A stretch of DNA of 64,000 nt from Methanoregulaceae archaeon UXB-2016 (GTDB lineage: Archaea > Halobacteriota > Methanomicrobia > Methanomicrobiales > Methanospirillaceae). The notes beneath the pieces are model-generated. The model was not told where the DNA came from. It made no database searches and saw only the letters and a list, made by a program, of their open reading frames with translations. A program made the position numbers and the translations under genes. The DNA lies in the NCBI GenBank assembly GCA_004332335.1, contig SISS01000024.1:1-64000 (forward strand). The letters are read 5' to 3'. Below, one piece after another: positions 18,225-25,124 of the stretch; within the stretch, counting starts at the first letter, position 1; the number at the start of each line of letters is the position of its first letter.

Positions 18225-18908
18225 ATGGGCGACGAGGCACCCAAACGGGCTGCGGGATATGCGGCGGCCGAGCTGATTGAGGACGGGATGGTGGTCGGGC
18301 TCGGCACGGGTTCGACCGTACGCTTTGCAATGGAGCGACTTGCCGAACAGGTTCGGGCCGGCTTCACCTGCGTGGGAGTGCCCACCTCGCACCAGACGGC
18401 CATGCGCGCCCGTGCTCTCGGCATCCCCCTCGCGTCCCTGAACGACGCCCCGCACCTGGCGATGGCGATCGATGGCGCGGACGAGGTCGATCCCGGCCTC
18501 CGCCTGATCAAAGGGAGGGGAGCGGCTCAGACGCGCGAGAAGTGCGTGGCCGCAGCGGCCGACCGGCTGGTGATCGTGATCGGCGAAGAGAAACTCACGG
18601 ACCGGCTCTCGACCCTGGTCCCGATCGAGGTCCTGCCGTTCGCCTGTGCGACGGTTATGGGGCAGCTGGCCCTGCTGGGGGGAAGCGGTCGCGTACGGGA
18701 AGGCGTGGCCAAGGATGGGCCTGTGCTCACGGACAACGGCGGGCTGGTGGTCGACTGGTCCTTCGGACCCATCCAGGATCCGGCCGGGCTCGAAGAAGCG
18801 ATCGAGCGGATCCCCGGGGTGGTGGCCGCCGGGCTCTTCACCAGATTTACAAAAAAGACGACGGTGATCGTCGGCGATGGCGCGGGTTACCGCGTCATCA
18901 CCCGTTGA
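18225..18908 (+). CDS. rpiA: Ribose-5-phosphate isomerase A
   Basis: Interconverts ribose 5-phosphate and ribulose 5-phosphate; 227 residues, the usual length. Seen: the phosphate loop GLGTGSTV, the catalytic region DGADEVD, and KGRGAAQTREK holding the catalytic Lys and Glu. The usual second glycine of KGGG is Arg here, a modest deviation. A late GGLVVDWSF block completes the family. ATG 18225 follows a TATA-like GCTTATCC at about 25-30 bases, suggesting an almost leaderless mRNA even though surE is just upstream. Its last 11 bases overlap the convergent HTH gene. Confidence 0.95.
   Translation: MGDEAPKRAAGYAAAELIEDGMVVGLGTGSTVRFAMERLAEQVRAGFTCVGVPTSHQTAMRARALGIPLASLNDAPHLAMAIDGADEVDPGLRLIKGRGAAQTREKCVAAAADRLVIVIGEEKLTDRLSTLVPIEVLPFACATVMGQLALLGGSGRVREGVAKDGPVLTDNGGLVVDWSFGPIQDPAGLEEAIERIPGVVAAGLFTRFTKKTTVIVGDGAGYRVITR
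18851..18856 (-). terminator. Oligo-T terminator of the HTH gene inside rpiA
   Basis: On the minus strand a TTTTTT tract lies 42 bases past the stop of the HTH regulator. On the plus strand the same bases are part of the Thr-Lys-Lys codons of rpiA. It is the nearest oligo-T run for that transcript. Confidence 0.42.
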
Positions 18909-19299
18909 CCGTTACGTCCTCGGTCTGGGTGGTGATCGTGCGGAGGCGCTGCATGATATTATGCTGCTTCTCCGCCTCCTGTCGCTTCTCTTCTTCAATC
19001 GCGTCGACAATCTCGCCGACCGGGCGGGAGAGGCGGTAGATCTTTACCGGGCGTCCCTTGGACTCGGCCTTGGACTCCCGGCTCTCGACCCAGTTCTCCT
19101 TGATCAGCCTGTGCATCGCGATCGAGACCTCTGGCTGGCGGAGGTCCGTCCCCCGCTCGATCTCGCGCGACGTCGCCTCCGGGATGGAGGCAAGGTAGAC
19201 AAGCACCTTGGCGATATTACGCTTGATCCCCAGACTGATCAGGAGTCCTGCGAACTCCTCCTCCTTCTGGGTGAAGACCATGATCTTTTCGGGCCGCAT
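18898..19299 (-). CDS. Winged-helix transcriptional regulator (ArsR/TrmB-like)
   Basis: Small DNA-binding protein of 133 residues. Seen: a winged HTH at about 15-95 (LISLGIKRNIAKVLVYLASIPEATSREIERGTDLRQPEVSIAMHRL, wing near GRPVKIYRLS), followed by a charged helix (EEEKRQEAEKQHNIMQRLR) suited to dimerisation. No ligand-binding or metal-binding cysteine cluster is visible. ATG 19299 has GGAG 7 bases upstream and AT-rich TATA candidates beyond it. It stands alone between rpiA (convergent, 11-base overlap) and a deacetylase gene on the same strand. Its targets are unknown. Confidence 0.85.
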   Translation of the reverse strand: MRPEKIMVFTQKEEEFAGLLISLGIKRNIAKVLVYLASIPEATSREIERGTDLRQPEVSIAMHRLIKENWVESRESKAESKGRPVKIYRLSRPVGEIVDAIEEEKRQEAEKQHNIMQRLRTITTQTEDVTVNG

Positions 19300-19365
19300 G
19301 AATAGTCTCCGATATATTATCGTGCTTATTCTTGACTATTCAATAAAATAAATCTATCCCCTCAT

Positions 19366-19977
19366 CTACCATCTGGCGATGTCCTTGATCACCTCGAAGA
19401 CCTCCGCGTACTTGACATTGATCTTGAAGCCATGGTTCATGGCCCGCCCTTTTATCCCTTCGAGCCACCAGGGGCCGTAGGTGTCGAGCTGGGTGCGATG
19501 CTTCATGATCGAGTCGAGCTTCGGGGAGATCGCCTCCGAGATATCGACGTAGTACTGTCCGTGGAACGGGTTCGGTGCGATCCCGCCGGGGATGGTCTGC
19601 TCGTACATGTACACCGAGCAGTCGTTCTTCCGGGTGGTCGCGATCACCGCGTTCGTGACCGCAGCATGATCCTGGTGCGAGTCGTTGTTCGAGTGAGTGT
19701 AGACGACATCGGGGGTGAAACCGTTGAAGAGTTTGTCGAACCGCCGGACAATCTCGCGCGAGAAGACGAGTTCGTCGGGAACGATGTCCATCACGACCAG
19801 GTCTGCGCCGAGAACGGCCGCTGCCTCTTCAGCCTCGTGGATCCGGTTCTCCTTCCTGTTCGGAACGGTCGCGATCACCATCAGAACCTCATGCCCCCGG
19901 CTCGTATACCGGGCGATCGTGCCGCCCATCCCGATCTCAAGGTCGTCGGGGTGTGCGCCGAATGCAAGCACCTTCAT
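19366..19977 (-). CDS. PIG-L/LmbE family deacetylase
   Basis: Zinc-dependent N-deacetylase of 203 residues acting on an N-acetylglucosamine-type substrate. Seen: the metal-binding AHPDDLEIG near the N-terminus and HSNNDSHQDHAAV with the third ligand histidine. A GRAMNHG stretch lies near the C-terminus. ATG 19977 starts the family N-terminus MKVLAFGAHPDD, with GAGGT upstream. It is transcribed away from the acyltransferase/flippase pair and may share their surface-glycan theme, or make a small-molecule thiol or lipid head group. The substrate is not predictable. Confidence 0.9.
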   Translation of the reverse strand: MKVLAFGAHPDDLEIGMGGTIARYTSRGHEVLMVIATVPNRKENRIHEAEEAAAVLGADLVVMDIVPDELVFSREIVRRFDKLFNGFTPDVVYTHSNNDSHQDHAAVTNAVIATTRKNDCSVYMYEQTIPGGIAPNPFHGQYYVDISEAISPKLDSIMKHRTQLDTYGPWWLEGIKGRAMNHGFKINVKYAEVFEVIKDIARW

Positions 19978-20151
19978 GCGGGAAAAACCTCATCGCGGCC
20001 CCGGTACCGTCGCCAGCACCGCACACGCGCGTTCCTCTGATGTTGGGCCGCGGGCGCGATAAAGCTCACCATGGCCGAAATCGGGATGCATATGGCGCTG
20101 GAAGCGTGTGCTTTTATTACTGTTTTTGGCAAATACTGATGAATAGGAGCC

Positions 20152-20766
20152 GTGGAGAACCGGACTGTGGCGATCGGATCACGCAGGGAGTACGAGTTCT
20201 ATCTTGAGGCAGACAGGGTCTCGCTCGAGATCACCCGCCGTCGCCCTCGTCTCTTCGGCGACGAGATCTGGAGGTTTCAGCGGCTGCTCCGCAAGATGGA
20301 GTACACGCGGAATTGTCGACGGTCGGCCCTCTGGCGCCCATACCATAGCCTTCTCTCAATCCGCTTCCACCGCATGAGCACGCGTCTTGGGTTCACGATC
20401 CCCCCGAACGTCTTCGGTCCGGGGCTTGCAATCGCCCATCGGGGCACGATCGTCGTCAACTCGTGGGCACGGGTGGGGGCCAACTGCCGGCTTCATGTCT
20501 GTGTCAATATCGGGAGTGAGGCCGGCACTGACGAGCGTGCTCCGCAGATCGGCGACAACGTCTATATCGGTCCCGGGGCGATCATCTACGGGCCGATCCT
20601 GGTCGCGGACGGGATCGCAATCGGTGCCAACGCGGTTGTGACCCACTCCTTCGAAGAGCCCTGGATCACGATTGCAGGGGCACCGGCGCGCAGGATCGGC
20701 GACCGCGGCACTGAGGGGCTGCTTGTTCGCGGCACCGAGCTGGTGGGGCAGGGCCGTGCCCGGTAA
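20152..20766 (+). CDS. Left-handed beta-helix acyltransferase (serine acetyltransferase-like)
   Basis: Protein of 204 residues. The C-terminal half (about 85-185) is a hexapeptide-repeat acyltransferase: IAHRGTIVVNSWARVGANCRLHVCVNIG, IGDNVYIGPGAIIYGPILVADGIAIGANAVVT and AGAPARRIG. The N-terminal part is helical and basic (FQRLLRKMEYTRNC). The arrangement resembles serine acetyltransferases and the acetyltransferases of polysaccharide clusters; its linkage to a flippase gene favours the latter. The start is GTG 20152 with AGGAG very close (2 bases). The 3' end overlaps the flippase gene by 11 bases. Confidence 0.84.
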   Translation: MENRTVAIGSRREYEFYLEADRVSLEITRRRPRLFGDEIWRFQRLLRKMEYTRNCRRSALWRPYHSLLSIRFHRMSTRLGFTIPPNVFGPGLAIAHRGTIVVNSWARVGANCRLHVCVNIGSEAGTDERAPQIGDNVYIGPGAIIYGPILVADGIAIGANAVVTHSFEEPWITIAGAPARRIGDRGTEGLLVRGTELVGQGRAR

Positions 20767-22282
20767 CGAGGCAGTCCCCACGCCGGAAGCATCAACGCCC
20801 CCCGCAGCCCCCACGGCAGGCGGAGGGCGCCGTGGCTTCTCGAGCGATGTGCTGAAACTCGTGACCGGGACGACCTTCGCGCAGGTCCTGGTGATCCTCG
20901 CCTCGCCAGTCCTGACCCGCCTCTTCTCTCCGGCGGACTTCGGCCTGCTGGCGATCTTTACCTCCATCACCAAGGTACTCGGCGTGGTTGCCTGCCTTCG
21001 GTACGAGTTCGCGATCATGCTCCCGGACGAGGAGAAGGACGCCGTCAACCTGCTCGCACTCTGCATCGCCATTGTGACGGGGATCTCGCTCCTCTGCCTG
21101 CCTCTCTTCATCATCTTCGAACCCGCGATCGTCCGGGCTCTGAACGCGCCCGACCTCGCCGGCCACCTCTGGCTCATCTCACCCTTTGTCTTTGTCTCGG
21201 GTCTTTGTGTCGCGCTCAACTACTGGAACTCCCGGTCACGCCAGTACGGGCGGCTCTCGGTGGCGCGTATCGTCTCGGCCGTCGCCACCACGGGCGGTCA
21301 GGTCGGCGCGGGGTTCGGGGGAATCGCGACCGGTGGCGCCCTGATCGGAGCAAATGCCCTCGGGCAGGGGGTCGCCACCGGGATCCTCGCGGCCCAGATC
21401 CTTCGGGACGACCACCGGCGCCTCACCCGTCACGTCTCGGTCCACCGGATGCGGGCCGTGCTTGTCCGGTACAAGAAGTTCCCGCTCTACGAGTCCTGGT
21501 CGGGACTCCTCAACGTCTCGTCCTGGCAGCTTCCTTCCCTGCTCCTTCCGATCTACTTCTCTCCGGCTCAGGCCGGGTACTACGCGCTCGCATTCCGCCT
21601 GATCATGCTGCCTATGGACCTCGTGGGCAGCGCGATCCAGCAGGTCTTCTTTCAGCGCGCTTCAGATGCAAAACGAGACGGGCAGCTGGCCGGCCTGACC
21701 GAGTCGGTCTTCACGGTCCTCCTCCGCATCGGTCTCTTCCCGATGCTGACCATCTCGCTGATCGGTGAGGAGCTCTTCGCTCTCGTCTTCGGGTCGGCCT
21801 GGGGCGAGGCCGGTATCTATACCCAGCTTCTGGCCGTCTGGGCCGTGCTCTGGTTCATCTCATCACCGCTCTCCACGATCTACATGATCCAGGAGAACCA
21901 GGGCTTCGGTCTCCGAATCAACATCGTGAACTTCGTAAGCCGCCTGGCGGCGCTCGTCGCGGGAGGGATGCTCGGCTCGGCCCGGCTTGCGATCCTGTTC
22001 TTTGCCATCTCGGGGATCGGGGTCTACGGCTACCTCTGCGTCCGCCTGCTGATGTTCTCGGGGATCCCGGCCCGCCGGACTGCACGGATCATCGCCGATG
22101 CGCTCCTTCCGTTTCTACCGGTCGGCGCAGTCCTGCTCGGTCTCAAGTTCGTCGGTACGCCGGTCCTCGTCCACCTGTCGCTCGGCATCGGAGCCTGTGC
22201 GCTCTACTTCGTCTATCTGCTCCGTTCGGACCAGCAGTTCCGCGAGGTGCTCGGCGGTCTGGGCGTGCCCGGTATGCGCTGA
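20756..22282 (+). CDS. Polysaccharide flippase (Wzx/RfbX-like, MATE superfamily fold)
   Basis: Integral membrane protein of 508 residues with about 12 hydrophobic segments, the first near VLKLVTGTTFAQVLVILASPVLTRLFSPADFGLLAIF, which is the typical start of polysaccharide exporters. It is expected to flip lipid-linked oligosaccharides across the membrane. The start is taken as GTG 20756 (VPGNEAVPTPEAS), preceded by GGTGGGGCAGGG and overlapping the acyltransferase by 11 bases; an earlier in-frame start would lie deep in that gene. The N-terminal 25 residues are Pro/Ala-rich and cytoplasmic. Confidence 0.9.
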   Translation: MPGNEAVPTPEASTPPAAPTAGGGRRGFSSDVLKLVTGTTFAQVLVILASPVLTRLFSPADFGLLAIFTSITKVLGVVACLRYEFAIMLPDEEKDAVNLLALCIAIVTGISLLCLPLFIIFEPAIVRALNAPDLAGHLWLISPFVFVSGLCVALNYWNSRSRQYGRLSVARIVSAVATTGGQVGAGFGGIATGGALIGANALGQGVATGILAAQILRDDHRRLTRHVSVHRMRAVLVRYKKFPLYESWSGLLNVSSWQLPSLLLPIYFSPAQAGYYALAFRLIMLPMDLVGSAIQQVFFQRASDAKRDGQLAGLTESVFTVLLRIGLFPMLTISLIGEELFALVFGSAWGEAGIYTQLLAVWAVLWFISSPLSTIYMIQENQGFGLRINIVNFVSRLAALVAGGMLGSARLAILFFAISGIGVYGYLCVRLLMFSGIPARRTARIIADALLPFLPVGAVLLGLKFVGTPVLVHLSLGIGACALYFVYLLRSDQQFREVLGGLGVPGMR

Positions 22283-22533
22283 ACTCGCCTCTTCCCGAAC
22301 GCCGACCCCCTTCTTCTGGTCGCTCCTGCTACTTCCTCAGGCGGAGTGCGACCGTACCCCTGGCGATCACGGCGCTCTTCATGAGAATAAACGTCTGCTC
22401 TTGGAAGACGCAGTCCGCACGCTGTGGGTTGCAGACCGTCGACAGAAATGGCAGCTTGGGGAGCATGCGTGGCCCGGCCTGTTCGGAAGAGTCGAACGCA
22501 TACCGTCTCGGGCGACGAACTTCAAAAGGAAAA

Positions 22534-22608
22534 TAGCGAGGGATGGATTTGAACCATCGATCTACGGGTTATGAGCCCGTCGGGATCTCCTGACTACCCT
22601 ACCTCGCT
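22534..22608 (-). tRNA. Initiator tRNA-Met (CAT)
   Basis: The minus strand folds as a 75-nt cloverleaf without encoded CCA. Acceptor AGCGAGG pairs with CCTCGCT (A1:U72, an archaeal/eukaryotic initiator mark); anticodon stem ACGGG/CCCGT carries the run of G:C pairs typical of initiators with loop CTCATAA (anticodon CAT); T arm is GATGG-TTCAAAT-CCATC; discriminator is A. No intron. Confidence 0.95.
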
Positions 22609-22636
22609 TCGGGGACTAACATAATACGCCATTCAA

Positions 22637-22646
22637 CTTTATATAG
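22637..22646 (-). promoter_or_regulatory. TATA box of the initiator tRNA gene
   Basis: CTATATAAAG on the minus strand, 29-38 bases before the tRNA 5' end. This is close to the consensus for archaeal stable-RNA promoters. Confidence 0.65.
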
Positions 22647-22720
22647 GTATCTCAGGTCCGGCCGGTCCTGTCCGGCAGCCGTCCAGCAGCCATAAATAGC
22701 ACGGCCGCGAGCCTCACCCC

Positions 22721-23131
22721 ATGGACGACGAACTGGCCCGGCTGCGCGAGCGGCGGCTGCAGGAACTGGTGGCCGCGCAAGACGCACCATCCGGGGCCGA
22801 AGTGCTGATCGCGACAGCCGCGAACCTCGAGGCACTGGCCCGGACATGGCCGTACCTCGTGGTCGACTGCTGGGCTCCCTGGTGCGGGCCGTGCCGCCGT
22901 GTCGGTCCCGTGGTCGAGGCTCTCGCCGCCGAGTTCTCCGGGAAGGTCGCATTTGCAAAGCTGAACACGGATGAGCACCCGCAGGCTGCGGGCCGCTATG
23001 GGATCTCGGCCATTCCGACACTCCTGCTCTTCCGTTCGGGTGCGCTCGCCGGGCAGATCACGGGTGCGTATCCGATCGACCCGATGCGGGCTGAGATCGT
23101 GCGGATCTTTCAGCTGAAAAGGGAGGGTTAG
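22721..23131 (+). CDS. trxA: Thioredoxin
   Basis: Disulfide reductase of 136 residues. Seen: the active site WAPWCGPC (Cys55/Cys58), the cis-proline segment AIPTLLLF and the glycine-rich end ITGAYP. An N-terminal extension of about 30 residues (RLRERRLQELVAAQ) is longer than in E. coli thioredoxin. ATG 22721 lies 22-31 bases after CATAAATAGC, so the transcript is probably leaderless. It is convergent with the symporter gene, overlapping it by 4 bases (TTAG). Confidence 0.93.
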   Translation: MDDELARLRERRLQELVAAQDAPSGAEVLIATAANLEALARTWPYLVVDCWAPWCGPCRRVGPVVEALAAEFSGKVAFAKLNTDEHPQAAGRYGISAIPTLLLFRSGALAGQITGAYPIDPMRAEIVRIFQLKREG

Positions 23132-24714
23132 GGGCCGGGCTCGGCCTCCGGGGCCGGCACACGGCTTGAGAGGCGGACCGCCTGGACGCCGAGGATCACG
23201 AGACTCGAGAGCGGGAGCGCGAGCACGAGCGGGTCGATCACGGTCCAGGGTGTCCCGAGCACGGTCGGGGTGCCGAAGAGGGCCTGGGAAAGGCCGATCG
23301 GCTTCGCCTCGGCCGCATGGACGAAGACTGTCCAGAGGAGCCAGGCCGCGGTGCCGGCCACGAAACTCGCCTTGGCCGCGACGGGGTCGGGACGCTTCGA
23401 GATGACCGCGACCGCGAAGATCGGCAGGAAGGCCGAGGCGCAGAGGCCCATGAACATCGCGGTCGCCCGGGCGATGATCGACTCGGGCATCAGGAGCGCG
23501 AGCCCGACCGAGGCGACCATCATGATCACGCAGCCCACCTGGTTGGACCGGACCGAGTGAGCGCACGTCCGCCCCCGGCTCCAGACATCACAGATCAGGG
23601 CCGAGCCCATCGCATGGTAAAGGGAGGCGAGCGTCGACATCGCTGCAGAGAGGAGGGTGAGCATGAAGACCACGATGAAGAGATCGGGCATGGCCTGGTT
23701 GATGAAGAGCGGAATTATCGCGTCGACGTTCCCCCCGGCAGCCGCGACTGCGGTCTGACCCGAGGTCTTCTGGAACCAGACATTCGTGAGTGCGCCGACC
23801 GTGAACGCGACCCCGGTCATCATCAGCAGGAACGGTCCACCCATAGCCACGGCGCGGTTGAGGGTCCGGTCGTTCTTGGCGCACATGAACCGGACGACGA
23901 GCTGGGGCTGGGCCAGGACGCCGATCCCGACGCCGAGCACGAGGGTCGTGACGAGCGTGAACCAGATCGGTGAGCCGAGCGAGGGCATTGAGGTCCACCC
24001 GAGATGGCCCTGCGCAACCAGGTTCTCCGGGACGAGCGTTGTCATTGCCTCGAGCGCCCGATGGGCCGCACCCACGCCGCCGAGGTAGGTGTAGGTCAGG
24101 ACGAGGAGTGCCGACATTCCGACCAGCATGATCAGCCCCTGGAACGCGTCCGTGTACATCACGGCGATCAGACCGCCGTAGACGACGTAGAACGCGACGA
24201 TCAGGGCGAAGCCGAGGAGGGCGGTCGTGTACGGGACGCCGAGCGTCGTCTCGATGAAACGGGCTCCGCCGATCAGGATCGCGGCCGTGTAGAGCGGCAT
24301 CCCCGCGAGGATCACGAGGCCGGTCCCGTACTGCATGAACGGCGAACGGTAGCACTTTCCCATCAGATCGGGGAAGGTGACTGCACCGAGCCGCTGGCCG
24401 ATGGTCCGCGTCCTCCGGCCGAAGACCACGAACGCGATCAGGACGCCCGCCCCGATGTTGAAGACGGTCAGCCAGATCAGGCCCATGCCGAGGTTCGCGG
24501 CCACGCCGCCGAAGCCGATGATGGCCGAGGTCGAGATGAAGGTCGCGCCGTACGACAGTGCGATGATGACGGGGTGGCTGTCCCGTCCGGCGAGCAGGTA
24601 GTCCTCGGCCGTCTTCGTCCGGCGGTACCCGACGTATCCGAGTACTATCGTGACCGCGATGTAGAGTGCCGTCGCGGCCCCGAGGGTCAGTGTGTCAACT
24701 GTCAACGCCGTCAC
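23128..24714 (-). CDS. Sodium:solute symporter (SSS family)
   Basis: Membrane transporter of 528 residues with about 13 hydrophobic segments, driven by a sodium gradient. Seen: an SSS-type first helix (ALYIAVTIVLGYVGYRRT followed by DYLLAGR), the signature region GGLIAVMYTDAFQGLIMLVGM, and GVGIGVLAQPQLVVRFM. The substrate is unknown; acetate, amino acids or pantothenate are typical for the family. The start is taken as GTG 24714, inside the end of the accessory peptide gene (20-base overlap); TTG 24702 with GGTGA just upstream is an alternative. Coupling to the upstream small gene is likely. Confidence 0.88.
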   Translation of the reverse strand: MTALTVDTLTLGAATALYIAVTIVLGYVGYRRTKTAEDYLLAGRDSHPVIIALSYGATFISTSAIIGFGGVAANLGMGLIWLTVFNIGAGVLIAFVVFGRRTRTIGQRLGAVTFPDLMGKCYRSPFMQYGTGLVILAGMPLYTAAILIGGARFIETTLGVPYTTALLGFALIVAFYVVYGGLIAVMYTDAFQGLIMLVGMSALLVLTYTYLGGVGAAHRALEAMTTLVPENLVAQGHLGWTSMPSLGSPIWFTLVTTLVLGVGIGVLAQPQLVVRFMCAKNDRTLNRAVAMGGPFLLMMTGVAFTVGALTNVWFQKTSGQTAVAAAGGNVDAIIPLFINQAMPDLFIVVFMLTLLSAAMSTLASLYHAMGSALICDVWSRGRTCAHSVRSNQVGCVIMMVASVGLALLMPESIIARATAMFMGLCASAFLPIFAVAVISKRPDPVAAKASFVAGTAAWLLWTVFVHAAEAKPIGLSQALFGTPTVLGTPWTVIDPLVLALPLSSLVILGVQAVRLSSRVPAPEAEPGP

Positions 24715-24814
24715 CAGCGTTCCGGTAGAGGAGGCCGTAGACAAGACACGCAAGCGTAAAGACGATGGCAAGGCCGTAGCCAAGCACGATCTGGATGTCA
24801 CTGATACCGAACAT
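24695..24814 (-). CDS. Symporter small accessory protein (39 residues)
   Basis: The minus strand encodes a 39-residue peptide beginning MFGISDIQIVLGYGLAIVFT, with one transmembrane helix and a short cytoplasmic end (LLYRNAGDGVDS). Tiny proteins of this design directly upstream of SSS transporters are known in archaea and bacteria as symporter small accessory proteins. The stop TGA (24695-24697) lies inside the symporter start region, so the two are translationally linked. The start is ATG 24814. Confidence 0.82.
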   Translation of the reverse strand: MFGISDIQIVLGYGLAIVFTLACLVYGLLYRNAGDGVDS

Positions 24815-25124
24815 GATCAGATCACCGATTGCGGTGGAGAAGGATACCCGGAGGTGTCGTGGAGACGATACGGGGGAGCGGCTAATCCGCAGCTCCCCTA
24901 TCTAAACGTAAAGAAGACAGAAACGGTGGCAAAGGTTGAGCAGTGGAGAAGTCTCATGCACACCATCCTGGTACCCTGTTCTGATTCTCTGTTGCGAGGG
25001 TACATAAATATTCGCCACTCGAGCAGGATCTCCCCATCCTGCCAGGTCCGTATCATAACCTCCTGGGTGCAGGTGGCCCGGCGGCGGCACATCCTCATCT
25101 GGGATCATCGCCAACTCTCTCTCG
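24815..25124. promoter_or_regulatory. Intergenic region with symporter leader hairpin and a TATA element
   Basis: No gene is supported in these 310 bases. AATATTTATGT (minus strand, about 25001-25011) could drive the accessory peptide/symporter unit with a leader of about 165 bases; the same AT-rich patch is the only TATA candidate for the helicase on the plus strand. In the leader, GGGGAGC (24873-24879) pairs perfectly with GCTCCCC (24892-24898) around a 12-base loop, a possible regulatory hairpin. Confidence 0.4.

Noticed and set aside
22283-22533. Short peptide frame on the minus strand (MKSAVIARGTVALRLRK)
   Set aside because: Only 17 codons, no ribosome-binding site and no known family; most likely chance.
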